NCBI GenBank assembly: GCA_017305715.1
Contig: JAFKKG010000026.1
Location: forward strand, 84,312-148,311
Source of the DNA: Hyphomicrobiales bacterium
GTDB taxonomy: Bacteria > Pseudomonadota > Alphaproteobacteria > Rhizobiales > Xanthobacteraceae
Length of the DNA stretch: 64,000 nucleotides
Reading direction: 5' to 3'
How positions within the stretch are numbered: the stretch's first letter is position 1; each line of letters starts with the position of its first letter. Under the pieces are notes generated by a model that saw only the letters and a program-made list of their open reading frames with translations, was not told the DNA's origin and ran no database searches. A program made the position numbers and the translations under genes. Shown here piece by piece: positions 17,728 through 26,453 of this stretch.

Positions 17728-18519
17728 TTGCTTTCGTTGGTCTCACCGGTCTCGTATCTCAAACCAACAACCAGGGGAAAAACCGAACCGTTGATGGTGC
17801 TGTGCGAGCGGCAAGACGGCTCAGAAGTCGAACTCGTCGCCAAATTCTCCGGCGCGTGCGAGGAGAAAGAAGTCAACTTGGCACGCGAAGTGATCGCGGC
17901 TTGCCTTGCCGGCGACCTGGGGCTGCCGGTCGCCGAGCCAATGATTGTGGCCTCGTCGCCGCAATGGATCAGCAGCATTCCCGACCCGGCGGTGCGTGCC
18001 AAGGTCGCCGCCAGTTGCCCGGTAGCTTTCGGGTCAAAGCTTTGGACTGGGCAGTTTTCTGTCTGGAACTCCGGCACCCAGATAACCGAATCGATGCTCC
18101 AGACAGCAGCCGCCATCTTCACTTTTGATGCCATCATCCAGAATTTCGATCGCCGGGACGAAAACCCAAACTGCTTAATTAATGGCGAAAGAATGCTGAT
18201 ATTCGACCACGAACAGGCCTTCATGCACGGGCTCGTGCTGTTCTGGACGCCACCTTGGACGCTGGGCGGACTACAAAATTTTGAAGTACCGGCGCGGCAC
18301 ATTTTCCGCCCAAACCTGTTCGGCCGTGCTATCGATTTTCCGAGCATTAAGACTTCCTGGACCAATATCTCGGACCAACGGGTGACAGAGTACCTGGCGG
18401 CCGTCCCGCCGGAGTGGCGCGGCAACCAGGGTCCGCTCGATGCCGCACTCGCCCTGATCAGGGATGCCAGGGACAATATCGACGGCTGCTTACAAGAGAT
18501 ATCGCGGGTGCTGACATGA
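17728..18519 (+). CDS. HipA-like kinase (HipA_2 type)
   Basis: 263 residues from a TTG at 17728, chosen because GGAG lies 7 nt upstream and because homology to HipA-like proteins (VSPVSYLKPTTRGKTEPLMV) begins here, before the first ATG. Kinase features: Lys39 in VAKF as the probable ATP lysine; NFDRRDENPN (139-148) as the catalytic loop with Asp141; Asp160 in LIFDHEQAF as the metal ligand. It lacks the N-terminal subdomain of classical HipA and there is no hipB-like gene beside it. The stop overlaps the start of the DUF3037 gene (ATGA), so they are translated together. A role as a toxin or phage-response kinase is inferred. Confidence 0.75.
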   Translation: MLSLVSPVSYLKPTTRGKTEPLMVLCERQDGSEVELVAKFSGACEEKEVNLAREVIAACLAGDLGLPVAEPMIVASSPQWISSIPDPAVRAKVAASCPVAFGSKLWTGQFSVWNSGTQITESMLQTAAAIFTFDAIIQNFDRRDENPNCLINGERMLIFDHEQAFMHGLVLFWTPPWTLGGLQNFEVPARHIFRPNLFGRAIDFPSIKTSWTNISDQRVTEYLAAVPPEWRGNQGPLDAALALIRDARDNIDGCLQEISRVLT

Positions 18520-19379
18520 AAAAAACGACTTACGGCTACGTCGTTCTTCGGTACGTGCACGATGTCATCACGGGTGAATTCGTGAACGTCGGGCTGGTCA
18601 TGCATGCGCCTGAAACCGACCAGGTGAAAAGCAAAACTCGTACCTCGATGGGCAGGCTGAAGGCGACGTTCCCCGATCTGGATCGAGCGGCGTTCGTGGC
18701 TGCGATGAAGTCGGTGACCAGTGCGCTCCATAGGGTCGAGAAGCAATTCCGCTCTGACGGCATGATCAAGCAGTTTTCCGACGCGAAGTCGTTCGCTCAT
18801 CTCGCGGTGCCGATCGACGACAGTTCGCTGCAATGGTCGCCGGTATCGACCGGCTTGACCGACGATTTCGATAGAACGTTCGATCGTGTGTACCAGCGAA
18901 TGGTGACCCGCTACGACCACCCATCGTTGGTTCGTCGCTCCGATGAAGATGTCTGGCGGCCGATCCGTGAGAAGATCGCCGAGCGCAGGATCACAGTGCG
19001 GTTCGAGGAAAAGACGATCGTCGGCGCGACCGATCAGATCGAGTTCAAGCACACCTGGAAGAATGGTGCTTGGCACGCTTATGAAGCGCTGTCGCTCGAT
19101 CTGGCCGATGCCGACGGGATCAAGGACAAGGCCCGCCGCTGGCGTGGGCATCTCGACGCGGTATTCGAGGGCAAGAGCGATCCCAATCTGAAACTGAATT
19201 TCATCTTGGGTGCGCCAACCGATCCGAAGCTGCTGCCGGCCTATGAGAACGCGGTCAAGATACTTGGCCACTCGCCGTCGCAGCCGAAAATATATCGGGA
19301 AGGCCAGATCGACGACCTTGTTTCCGAGATCGAGGATGAGGTGCGGGCGCACGCTGCCGAGCACAGGCGGCTGTTCTAA
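18516..19379 (+). CDS. DUF3037 protein, partner of HipA-like kinase
   Basis: 287 residues; the start overlaps the kinase stop by 4 bp. The N-terminus (YGYVVLRYVHDVITGEFVNVGLVMHAP) is the hallmark of DUF3037, followed by helices and a C-terminal half of mixed strands (AERRITVRFEEKTIVGATDQIEF) that may be a second domain. No catalytic motif is evident. To my knowledge DUF3037 genes often sit beside HipA-like kinase genes, which implies a shared function, perhaps as inhibitor, antitoxin or substrate. The biochemical role is unknown. Confidence 0.8.
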   Translation: MKKTTYGYVVLRYVHDVITGEFVNVGLVMHAPETDQVKSKTRTSMGRLKATFPDLDRAAFVAAMKSVTSALHRVEKQFRSDGMIKQFSDAKSFAHLAVPIDDSSLQWSPVSTGLTDDFDRTFDRVYQRMVTRYDHPSLVRRSDEDVWRPIREKIAERRITVRFEEKTIVGATDQIEFKHTWKNGAWHAYEALSLDLADADGIKDKARRWRGHLDAVFEGKSDPNLKLNFILGAPTDPKLLPAYENAVKILGHSPSQPKIYREGQIDDLVSEIEDEVRAHAAEHRRLF

Positions 19380-19914
19380 ACATCGCGATGCTTGAGCAGG
19401 GCCGGCACTACTTTAGCGCGCAGCGGGCGCGGCACCCCACTCGTGGAGGTCACGACCTCGCCGCCCGCGATCGTCGCGCCGGCTGCAGCGTTTGCGATAT
19501 CGCCGTCACGCGGCAGCGGATGACCCTGCCACTCGCTCAGACTCGCCCGGCGCGCGTCGATCCTCTCTCTCTCTCCTTGATCGGAGTTGACCCTGCCCGC
19601 CCCGTGGATCGCTAACCACCTCACTCTTGTGGTCCGGGGCCCTCGCTTCCGCACTGGCGGTGCGGCCTGCTTCCCGTTTCGACATGCCGGCCTGCCCCCC
19701 ATGCTTGCCCCCTTGGTCTTGCCGCCTTCGAGATCGTTTTCTTTGGGCATGGGGGTTCTTGATACAGGATCAACCTTCCAAGCCCCTCAGATCGTTCCTG
19801 CAGGCCGCCAAGCCGCCGACCACGGCAGCCGACCGCAAGAATACGGACGTATGGCCTATTGATCTCGCCTCCCGGTTGCGCTTGGATGGTCGCGGGGTCG
19901 GGGGAAATTAGTAA
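19380..19914. other. Non-coding stretch
   Basis: 535 bp. A minus-strand frame (19376-19750) is open for 124 codons but has no ribosome binding site and overlaps the DUF3037 stop, so I do not call it. A run of TCTC repeats lies near 19563-19578. The right end should contain the promoter for the lipoprotein operon. Confidence 0.4.
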
Positions 19915-20652
19915 ATGCGTAATCTGGGAATCGTGGCGATTTGCGCCGCGTTAGGTGGCTGCGTCTCGACAAACGAGACCGTGTCCTTCAAGGCGTCTAA
20001 TCCACAACAACAGGCAATGATGCGCGATGGGCAACCTGCCCTTGTGTCGCGCCAAAAGAGTTCGCTGGTGCTCGTGCGGCCGGCGGCCCGGCAACTGCAG
20101 GCCAACGGCCGACCTGTCTACGTGGTAGGCATCAACAACTTCGGTCGGCAGCCGATCGAGTTCCGAGTTGCCCAGGTGGAGGCTGTCCAGCACGTAGGCG
20201 CTTCCGATTTCGGTATGCAGGTCGTCACCTTCGAAATGCTCGCGCAAGAGGAGAAGAACCGCCAGGTGGCCGCGGCGATCTTTACGGGACTGGCTGTTGC
20301 CGGAAACGCATATAGCGCCGCTAACGCCGGCCGCGGCACCTACACCACGCCAAGCGGGCGCACCGGTACATTTTACAGTCCGACGGCCGCCGCCATAGCG
20401 CAGAACAACGCCGCCTTTCAAAACGAAGCGATGATCGCAGCCACGGTCGAAACTGGCCAACGCAACATGGCCGCGCTCGAGCAGACGGTGATCAAGGACA
20501 ACACACTGTTGCCGGGCGAGTGGTATGGCGGGCAGCTCCATTTGGCACCGCCCACCGACCAAGCTGGTGGCCTGAAGACTTACACCATCGTCATCACCGT
20601 CGGAACGGATCGGCACGTCGTCGACATTGCGCAGGGGCCCGCTGGAACGTGA
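19915..20652 (+). CDS. Lipoprotein, first gene of an exported-protein operon
   Basis: 245 residues. The N-terminus MRNLGIVAICAALGGC is a lipoprotein signal with lipidated Cys16. The body has a strand-rich part (VYVVGINNFGRQPIEFRVAQVEA), a hydrophobic Ala/Gly stretch near residues 120-150 (AIFTGLAVAGNAYSAANAG), and a C-terminal domain with GEWYGGQLHL and YTIVITVGTDRHVVDI. It is probably attached to the membrane facing the periplasm. No known family recognised. The next gene starts at an overlapping GTGA. Confidence 0.8.
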   Translation: MRNLGIVAICAALGGCVSTNETVSFKASNPQQQAMMRDGQPALVSRQKSSLVLVRPAARQLQANGRPVYVVGINNFGRQPIEFRVAQVEAVQHVGASDFGMQVVTFEMLAQEEKNRQVAAAIFTGLAVAGNAYSAANAGRGTYTTPSGRTGTFYSPTAAAIAQNNAAFQNEAMIAATVETGQRNMAALEQTVIKDNTLLPGEWYGGQLHLAPPTDQAGGLKTYTIVITVGTDRHVVDIAQGPAGT

Positions 20653-20960
20653 TCAGTGTGTGGAAAAGGTTTGCGTTGCTTGCGGCCATGATTTTCTGCA
20701 CTTCAGAGACCGCCCTTGCCTACTGCTCGACGCCTACTGCTCCGTTCTGCGCCACACGATACGGAGCCTTCGAAGATGAAAGCGAGTTTCGTCGGTGCAA
20801 ATCCGAACTGGAATTTTACAAGAGCGAGGCCGAGAGTTTCTTAGGGTGCCAAAAGCGCGAATCTGACGATTTTCTCTTGAGCCTCAAGCGAAAATCTGAC
20901 GGTATAATCCAGGAGTACAACGACGCGGTCGAAAGCTTCAATCGTCGCGCACGAGGTTGA
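20649..20960 (+). CDS. Small exported protein with coiled-coil-like body
   Basis: 103 residues from GTG 20649, which overlaps the lipoprotein stop (a GTG at 20658 is an alternative). The N-terminus ISVWKRFALLAAMIFCTSETALA is a signal peptide. The mature protein has several Cys near its start (YCSTPTAPFC) and one later, then a long charged helix (EFRRCKSELEFYKSEAESF, LSLKRKSDGIIQEYNDAVE) that should form a coiled coil. It is the middle gene of a three-gene operon and presumably acts in the periplasm. Function unknown. Confidence 0.7.
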   Translation: MISVWKRFALLAAMIFCTSETALAYCSTPTAPFCATRYGAFEDESEFRRCKSELEFYKSEAESFLGCQKRESDDFLLSLKRKSDGIIQEYNDAVESFNRRARG

Positions 20961-20962
20961 GC

Positions 20963-21304
20963 ATGATCCGATTTGCCTTTGCGACGCTGGTCCTGTTGGC
21001 CGCCACCCCCGTTCGCGCAGAGACGGTCGACGTAAAATACCGAGGTATCGTGGATCTCAAGCCGTTTGCGTGCACGGACACGCCCCGGAGCAGCTTCATC
21101 CAGCGGGTCTGCTACGACAAAGCTCAGAGCTACATGCTGATCAGTCTAAAAGGCACCTACTACCACTACTGTGAGCTCCCCACGGCGACATTTGATGCAT
21201 TTGTTGCAGCGCCGTCGATGGGGCAGTTTTTCAACCAAAAGATCAAAGGGGCGGGCTCAGACGGTCCGTTCGATTGTCGAACACATCGGGTGCCGACCTA
21301 CTAA
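20963..21304 (+). CDS. Exported KTSC-domain protein
   Basis: 113 residues from ATG 20963 (a TTG at 20957 overlaps the previous stop). It has a signal peptide (MIRFAFATLVLLAATPVRA) and a KTSC domain: SSFIQRVCYDKAQSYMLISL, then TYYHYCELPTATFDAFVAAPSMGQFFNQ in two stretches, and Cys near the end. KTSC domains are small folds of unknown role found alone or fused to enzymes such as lysyl-tRNA synthetase. As third gene of the operon it is likely periplasmic with the other two products. Confidence 0.8.
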   Translation: MIRFAFATLVLLAATPVRAETVDVKYRGIVDLKPFACTDTPRSSFIQRVCYDKAQSYMLISLKGTYYHYCELPTATFDAFVAAPSMGQFFNQKIKGAGSDGPFDCRTHRVPTY

Positions 21305-21365
21305 CTCCAAGCACCCACCCCGAGAACTCTGCTCCCGGCGCGCTCCAAACGGCCCGCCCAGACAT

Positions 21366-21707
21366 CTAGGCCGACCACTTTTCTTCTTCGCGCCGCGCCT
21401 CATCACCATTAAGGCGCTCGGCAACATCCGACGCAACCCCAGGGTCTGACGCTTCCGCAATGGAAGTGCCATCCTGCTTTTTGATTTTCTTGCCGTCGGC
21501 ATTCAATGGAAAATCATCTGGTTCAAGCTGTTTGTCACGAGCCAACTCTTTTCTAACAGCCGCTGCCGAGTTGCCGACCTTTTCAATGGCCGCGAGCACT
21601 TCGTCTTTCGACGCCTCGAGCGCCTTCGTCCAATATTTTAGTTCAGTGGGATTGTCCGCATCGATCTTGCTTCGATCAGGCTTCAGCTTTTTCGTCAAGC
21701 CGGTCAT
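21366..21707 (-). CDS. DUF3606 protein
   Basis: 113 residues, ATG at 21707 with GGAG 6-7 nt upstream. The N-terminal half (KIDADNPTELKYWTKALEAS, KDEVLAAIEKVGNSAAAVRKEL) is the DUF3606 motif, a short helix-turn-helix-like element very common in Bradyrhizobium and related soil bacteria. The rest is charged and probably disordered (LNADGKKIKKQDGTSIAEA). Function unknown; these small proteins are often abundant in stationary phase or stress. Confidence 0.85.
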   Translation of the reverse strand: MTGLTKKLKPDRSKIDADNPTELKYWTKALEASKDEVLAAIEKVGNSAAAVRKELARDKQLEPDDFPLNADGKKIKKQDGTSIAEASDPGVASDVAERLNGDEARREEEKWSA

Positions 21708-21787
21708 CGGTAGCTCCTATCCCGCTTCCAATCAGGCACTGCTTCAAACTAAAGTGGGACGGCTGTTGAAAGTTCCATGCATCCCTG

Positions 21788-22012
21788 CTACGCGGCGCCG
21801 TCCCGACACTCGCTTGTCAGAGCCTCACCGGGAGTCCGTGCCCTCAACGCCTCGTCACCGGCCGGAGTTCTGCAATAAGGTCGACCGTCGGGCTGCTTCT
21901 TGATCCAGCCTTTCGCGACCACGTTGGCGATAAGAACCTTGCCGCTGGGCAGAGGTGTTCTGGCGCGCGGCCTTGGGTAAGCACCCTCTTCGCCGGCAAC
22001 GTCTTTGAGCAA
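21788..22012 (-). CDS. Possible truncated DNA-binding-like protein
   Basis: 74 residues from TTG 22012. The same frame stays open upstream and encodes a plausible continuation (KRWRWRERRKAALYRLLKDV), but no ATG or GTG is available before the stop, so the gene may have lost its start. The core VLIANVVAKGWIKKQPDGRPYCRTPAGDEALRA (in two parts) looks like the last helix and wing of a winged-helix domain. Low confidence that it is expressed. Confidence 0.4.
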   Translation of the reverse strand: MLKDVAGEEGAYPRPRARTPLPSGKVLIANVVAKGWIKKQPDGRPYCRTPAGDEALRARTPGEALTSECRDGAA

Positions 22013-22171
22013 GCGATAAAGAGCAGCTTTCCTTCGCTCCCGCCAGCGCCACCTTTTTGGCGGTCCCTGGCGCGAGTCGAAAGACGGTTCCGCTCAGCAC
22101 GAAACGGAAGACCGTTGTCGTCGCCCGGCTTCCGTGCAAAGATTGAGGACCGAAGTAAACGGGGTGAAGAC

Positions 22172-22609
22172 ATGGCCCGACCAATTGGCACGAGCCACAT
22201 GCCCAAGCCGTTGCACCCGTTTTTCGTTGCGCTGGGTGGCGCGTTGCTCATGGCCGCCCTGTTCACCGATTATATGTACTCGAGCAACTCGCTGATGCAG
22301 TGGGCCAACTTCTCGGTTTGGCTGATCACGGGGGGCCTTGTGATGGCGCTTATCGCCACGATCTCCCTTGTAACTGACTTCGCGCTCGGGAGGGCAGGCC
22401 CGATCCGCTGGCTCGATTTTGGGTTAATAGCGGCTGCCGCGTTTCTCTCCCTCGTCAACGTGTTCGTGCATACGCGTGATGCGTGGACTTCCGTTGTGCC
22501 AACTGGCATCACCCTATCCACCATCGTCACGATCCTACTCCTTGTGGCCGGTCTCCGCGGCTGGTGCGTTACCGCCGTAAAGACTGCGGGCCGGGGAGAA
22601 AGCGCATGA
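22172..22609 (+). CDS. DUF2231-like membrane protein
   Basis: 145 residues from ATG 22172, preceded by GGGGTGA. It begins MARPIGTSHMPKPLHPFFVALGG, with the 'H-P' motif near the start of the first helix typical of DUF2231, and has four membrane helices (about residues 15-35, 45-70, 80-100, 110-135). DUF2231 proteins are often encoded beside haem or quinone redox proteins. Here the stop overlaps the start of a PQQ-type dehydrogenase (ATGA), which suggests it is the membrane partner of that enzyme. Confidence 0.8.
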   Translation: MARPIGTSHMPKPLHPFFVALGGALLMAALFTDYMYSSNSLMQWANFSVWLITGGLVMALIATISLVTDFALGRAGPIRWLDFGLIAAAAFLSLVNVFVHTRDAWTSVVPTGITLSTIVTILLLVAGLRGWCVTAVKTAGRGESA

Positions 22610-23928
22610 TCGCGAATCGGGTTCGAGCGACTTCGGGACTGATAATCCTCGTATTGGCCGCCGGCTGTAGTGACAAAGGCGGCGATCCATCAAAACAATA
22701 TGGACCGAATCCTGACCTTCCTGAAGCTCACCAGTATCTGGTGCCTCCCATGAGCGTACCGGAGGCGGTTGGCTGGAAGGACGGGGAAACGCCCACTGTC
22801 CCTGCTGGCATGCGCATCCAGGCGATGGCGACGGGATTAATGCATCCGCGCATCGTTTATCCATTGCCTAACGGCGATATCCTCGTCGTTGAAGCTAACG
22901 GTCCTGGCACCAAGCCATTCCGGCCGAAGGATTACATCTCGGGCAAGGTGAAGGCACGGGCCGGTGCGTCGGACAAGGGCGGCAACCGCATTACTTTGTT
23001 GCGGGACGCCGACGGCGACGGCGTTCCAGAGATGAAGACGGTTCTGCTCGACCATCTGCACTCGCCATACGGCGTCGCATGGGTGGCGGACACTTTGTAC
23101 GTCGCCAACACCGACGCGATTATCGCCTTCCCGTTCACGCCGGGCCAGACGAAAATCGCGGTGCCCGGAACAAAGCTTGCCGATTTGCCCGCAGGCCCGA
23201 TCAACCACCACTGGACTAAGTCGATGGCTGCGAGTTCTGACGGGTCGAAGCTCTATGTTGGGGTTGGGTCCAACAGCAACATCACCGAGAATGGGATAGA
23301 CGTCGAAGAAGGGCGCGCAGCGATCTACGAGGTCGATCGTCTGACGGGCGCAAAGCGTCTCTACGCGACAGGAACGCGCAATCCGACGAACCTCGCCATC
23401 CAACCCGGAACGGGGCAATTATTCGCTGTGGTCAATGAACGAGACGAGATCGGGCCGGATCTGGTTCCGGATTATCTCACATCCATCAAGGACGGCGGCT
23501 TCTATGGCTGGCCCTATAGCTATTGGGGACAGCATGTGGACATACGCGTCCATCCGCAGGACCCCGCGATGGTTGCGAAGGCGATCAAGCCGGACTACGG
23601 CCTTAGTTCCCATGTTGCGGCACTCGGCGTTGTATTCAGTCAAGGAGAAACTCTGTCACCGAAATTCGCTAACGGTGCGTTCGTAGGTGAACATGGCAGC
23701 TGGAATCGCGACCCACTGAACGGCTACCAGGTGATCTTCGTCCCCTTCGTCAATGGAAAGCCGAGCGGGATGCCGACCCCGGTGCTGACGGACTTCCTTG
23801 CGCCGGATAAAAAAACGGTTCACGGGCGGCCGGTCGGCGTAGCACTTGACCGGGCGGGGGCACTCGTCGTGGCGGACGATGTCGGTAACACGGTGTGGCG
23901 AGTCAGCCACTCTGTTGATGGTAAATGA
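22606..23928 (+). CDS. PQQ-dependent sugar dehydrogenase, lipoprotein
   Basis: 440 residues, start overlapping the DUF2231 stop. The signal ends LVLAAGC with lipidated Cys21, so the enzyme faces the periplasm from the membrane. The remainder is the six-bladed beta-propeller of soluble aldose/sorbosone dehydrogenases (YliI/GdhB-like): NGDILVVEANGPGTK, NRITLLRDADGDGVPEMK, HSPYGVAWVADTLYVANTD, GTRNPTNLAIQPGTGQLF, FYGWPYSYWGQH, GEHGSWNRDPLNGY and RPVGVALDRAGALVVADD. It would oxidise an aldose or related alcohol and pass electrons to the respiratory chain. Substrate unknown. Confidence 0.9.
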   Translation: MIANRVRATSGLIILVLAAGCSDKGGDPSKQYGPNPDLPEAHQYLVPPMSVPEAVGWKDGETPTVPAGMRIQAMATGLMHPRIVYPLPNGDILVVEANGPGTKPFRPKDYISGKVKARAGASDKGGNRITLLRDADGDGVPEMKTVLLDHLHSPYGVAWVADTLYVANTDAIIAFPFTPGQTKIAVPGTKLADLPAGPINHHWTKSMAASSDGSKLYVGVGSNSNITENGIDVEEGRAAIYEVDRLTGAKRLYATGTRNPTNLAIQPGTGQLFAVVNERDEIGPDLVPDYLTSIKDGGFYGWPYSYWGQHVDIRVHPQDPAMVAKAIKPDYGLSSHVAALGVVFSQGETLSPKFANGAFVGEHGSWNRDPLNGYQVIFVPFVNGKPSGMPTPVLTDFLAPDKKTVHGRPVGVALDRAGALVVADDVGNTVWRVSHSVDGK

Positions 23929-24172
23929 GCGTGCAATGACGCATTGATCCGGCCGTGGCTCGATCGTCGCAAGACAATTTGCAAATTCAGGCCGGCGCAT
24001 TTCGCGGCCAGTTAGCGGCCGGATCATTGCGTACACAGAGGTCGAGCCGTAGCTGGGCACGCCGGTCGTGGTCGACGAGGCGGAAACCGTGTCCCCCTGC
24101 GTGGTGTAGCTGCGGTGAGCACCGCGTTCGCCGGACGAGCCGGCTTGAGCATGAATCCCGCAGCGATGCAGC

Positions 24173-24832
24173 CTAGCGCCTCCCTGCGGTCTTCGGGTCC
24201 TCCTTGCCGGGATCCTGTCGTTCGGCTCCTTTCGCGACCGGAAGATGCCAACCGCGCCTGATGGCCATAAGACGAAGCAGGAAGCATGAAATCAGCGCCA
24301 CCGCCGTCACGGGACCGACGGGCAGCGACAGCACATGACCGATCACGACGATGGCGGCCGCCACGAGCGCCGCGACCGCATAGAGGTCGGCACGGAGCAC
24401 GGTAGGAATTTCGGCGAGCAGAAGGTCGCGCGCCATGCCCCCGCCGATCCCGGTAACCACCCCGAGCACCGTTGCCATCACCGGATTGAGCCCGAACGAC
24501 AGCGCCTTCGACGAGCCTGCGACGGCGAAGAGCGCGAGTCCCGCCGCATCGAACACCAGCACCGCATTGGACACCCGCACGATCAAGGGGGAGAAGTAGA
24601 AGGTGACGAGGCCGGCGAGCAGCGAAACGCCGAGATAGCGCCAGTCGCCGACCGCCCCGGGCGGCACCGAGCCGATCAGGAGATCGCGGGTAATGCCTCC
24701 CGAATTGCCCGCCGCGAAGGACAAGACTAGGACGCCAAAGAGGTCCAGCTCGCGCTTGGTTCCCGCCAGCGCCCCACTGAGCGCGAACACGAAGGTGCCG
24801 GCCAGATCGAGTGCGATAGGCAGCTTGTCCAT
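24173..24832 (-). CDS. TRIC-type (UPF0126) cation channel protein
   Basis: 219 residues. Two repeats of three membrane helices each carry the glycine motif of prokaryotic TRIC channels: GNSGGITRDLLIG near residue 43 and GIGGGMARDLLLAEIP near 129. These proteins form trimeric potassium-selective channels in the cytoplasmic membrane. The tail (GAERQDPGKEDPKTAGRR) is charged. It starts 18 bp after the stop of the M20 amidohydrolase on the same strand, so the two form an operon. A frameshifted relative lies at 26259. Confidence 0.9.
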   Translation of the reverse strand: MDKLPIALDLAGTFVFALSGALAGTKRELDLFGVLVLSFAAGNSGGITRDLLIGSVPPGAVGDWRYLGVSLLAGLVTFYFSPLIVRVSNAVLVFDAAGLALFAVAGSSKALSFGLNPVMATVLGVVTGIGGGMARDLLLAEIPTVLRADLYAVAALVAAAIVVIGHVLSLPVGPVTAVALISCFLLRLMAIRRGWHLPVAKGAERQDPGKEDPKTAGRR

Positions 24833-24850
24833 GACTCGGCTTCCTTGCCC

Positions 24851-26113
24851 CTAGGCCGGCAACCAGCCGCGGGCCGCCACCACCAGCGCTTCAACCCCGG
24901 TCTCCAGTGTCGGATGGAGAACAGGCGCGAACTTCGGGCTGTGGTTAACCGGCAGCTCGTTGAGCCTGTTGGCCGCTTTGGCCTTCGCATAGATATCTGG
25001 ATCGGTGCCCCCGACGAACCAGAACACGGAAGGAACGTGCCATTCGACCCCGAACGATCCGAAGTCCTCGCTGGCCGGAGCCGGCCCCGTCGCCCGCACA
25101 CGCTCGGCGCCAAAGTGCCCTCGGAACGCGTCCACGACCCGGCTGGTAGCCTCCTGATTGTTCACGTTCAGAGGGTAGTGGTCGAGGGTCGTGATCTCCG
25201 GCGGTCGCGGTGCTCCCGAAGCGGCCGCTTCGGCGTTGGCGATCCGTTCGATCGCGGCCAGGACGCGCGTGCGCACTCCGGCGTCGAAGGTCCGGACGTT
25301 CAGCTTGATGATCGCTTCATCCGGAATGACGTTTTCCTTCGTTCCGGCCTGTAGGACCCCCACGGTCAGAACGGCGGCTTCGGCGGCAGCGACTTCGCGC
25401 GAGATGATGGTCTGCAACCGCAGCACGGTCGAAGCGGCCATGACGACGGGGTCGATACTGGCTTGCGGCATCGAACCATGCGCACCGCGTCCGAACAGAC
25501 GGATCTGCAGACTGTCCGCCGCCGAAGTGATCGCGCCGGCGCGACCTGCAACGGTTCCCGCTGGTCCCACCATGACGTGCTGACCGAGTATGACGTCGGG
25601 TTTGGGAAAGCGCTTGAACAGACCGTCATCGATCATCGCCTGTGCGCCTTCGGCCGTCTCTTCCGCCGGCTGAAAGACCGCCATGAGCGTGCCACGCCAT
25701 GAGCTCTTGGCGTCCGCCATCAGCTTGGCGGCTCCCGCAAGCCAGGTGACGTGCATGTCGTGGCCGCACATGTGCGACACGGGGACTGTATTGCCGTCGC
25801 GATCGGTGGCGGTCGCCTTGCTCGCGTAGGTGAGCCCGGTAGCTTCCTGAACGGGCAACGCGTCCATGTCGGCGCGCAGCATGACGGTCGGCCCTTCGCC
25901 GTTGCGAAGGAGCCCAACCACCCCCGTCTTGCCGACTCCGGACGTCACTTCGAAGCCAGCCGAGATAAGCCGATCGGCCGCCAACTTCGCAGTACGCGTC
26001 TCCTGCATCGATAGTTCGGGATGGGAGTGCACATCCTTGTACAGGTTGGCGAGTTCGGGAAGTAGGGCGCCGAGATTGCGTAGCGCTGGATCAGACGAGC
26101 TGTTGGCATTCAT
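24851..26113 (-). CDS. M20-family amidohydrolase/carboxypeptidase
   Basis: 420 residues. The start at 26113 is chosen because GGAG lies 7 nt upstream; an ATG at 26125 is in frame. Family features: LYKDVHSHPELSMQETRTA, the metal-binding MCGHDMHVTWLAGAA, the AEETAEGA motif with catalytic Glu, QHVMVGPAGTV, and the dimerisation domain AHGSMPQASIDPV. It resembles hippurate hydrolase and plant-type IAA-amino acid hydrolases, which release an acid such as benzoate or indole-3-acetate from an amino acid conjugate. No signal peptide. Exact substrate unknown. Confidence 0.92.
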   Translation of the reverse strand: MNANSSSDPALRNLGALLPELANLYKDVHSHPELSMQETRTAKLAADRLISAGFEVTSGVGKTGVVGLLRNGEGPTVMLRADMDALPVQEATGLTYASKATATDRDGNTVPVSHMCGHDMHVTWLAGAAKLMADAKSSWRGTLMAVFQPAEETAEGAQAMIDDGLFKRFPKPDVILGQHVMVGPAGTVAGRAGAITSAADSLQIRLFGRGAHGSMPQASIDPVVMAASTVLRLQTIISREVAAAEAAVLTVGVLQAGTKENVIPDEAIIKLNVRTFDAGVRTRVLAAIERIANAEAAASGAPRPPEITTLDHYPLNVNNQEATSRVVDAFRGHFGAERVRATGPAPASEDFGSFGVEWHVPSVFWFVGGTDPDIYAKAKAANRLNELPVNHSPKFAPVLHPTLETGVEALVVAARGWLPA

Positions 26114-26258
26114 GGAAGTCTCCATCGCAAGGATTTTGAGCTCCGGTTCGCCATGTCGGTCGAGGTCCTCTTGTACACGACGGATAGTTAGATGTCAGGT
26201 CAACTGATGCATCCTGGACGGCCGAACTACGCGCCAGGCACTGGTTGGGTACGCCCGA

Positions 26259-26440
26259 GGAAAGGCTCTCGCGCACGGGCTGAACCCGGTCATGTCAGTG
26301 GTGCTCGGCATGGTGACCGGGATCGGGGGCGGCACGGTGCGGGACGCGCTATTGGCCGAAATGCTGACCGCGCTGCGTACCCAAACTCTATGCCGTAGCG
26401 GCGCTCGCCGCGGCGGGGCGTCGCTTTCCAGAGAGCGGCC
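26259..26440 (+). pseudogene. Frameshifted fragment of a TRIC channel gene
   Basis: Reading from 26259 gives GKALAHGLNPVMSVVLGMVTGIGGGTVRDALLAEMLTALR (in frame), closely matching residues of the intact TRIC gene at 24173 (SKALSFGLNPVMATVLGVVTGIGGG). After a frameshift near 26376-26390 the match continues as LYAVAALAAAG. Both ends are missing. It is on the opposite strand to the intact gene, so it is the relic of a second, diverged copy. Confidence 0.8.
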
Positions 26441-26453
26441 CCGCCCAAACGCC

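Noticed and set aside
17664-19364. A 566-codon minus-strand open frame
   Set aside because: Antisense to the HipA-like and DUF3037 genes, which overlap in the normal coupled manner and match known families.
19376-19750. 124-codon minus-strand frame
   Set aside because: No ribosome binding site, overlaps the DUF3037 stop and resembles no protein family.
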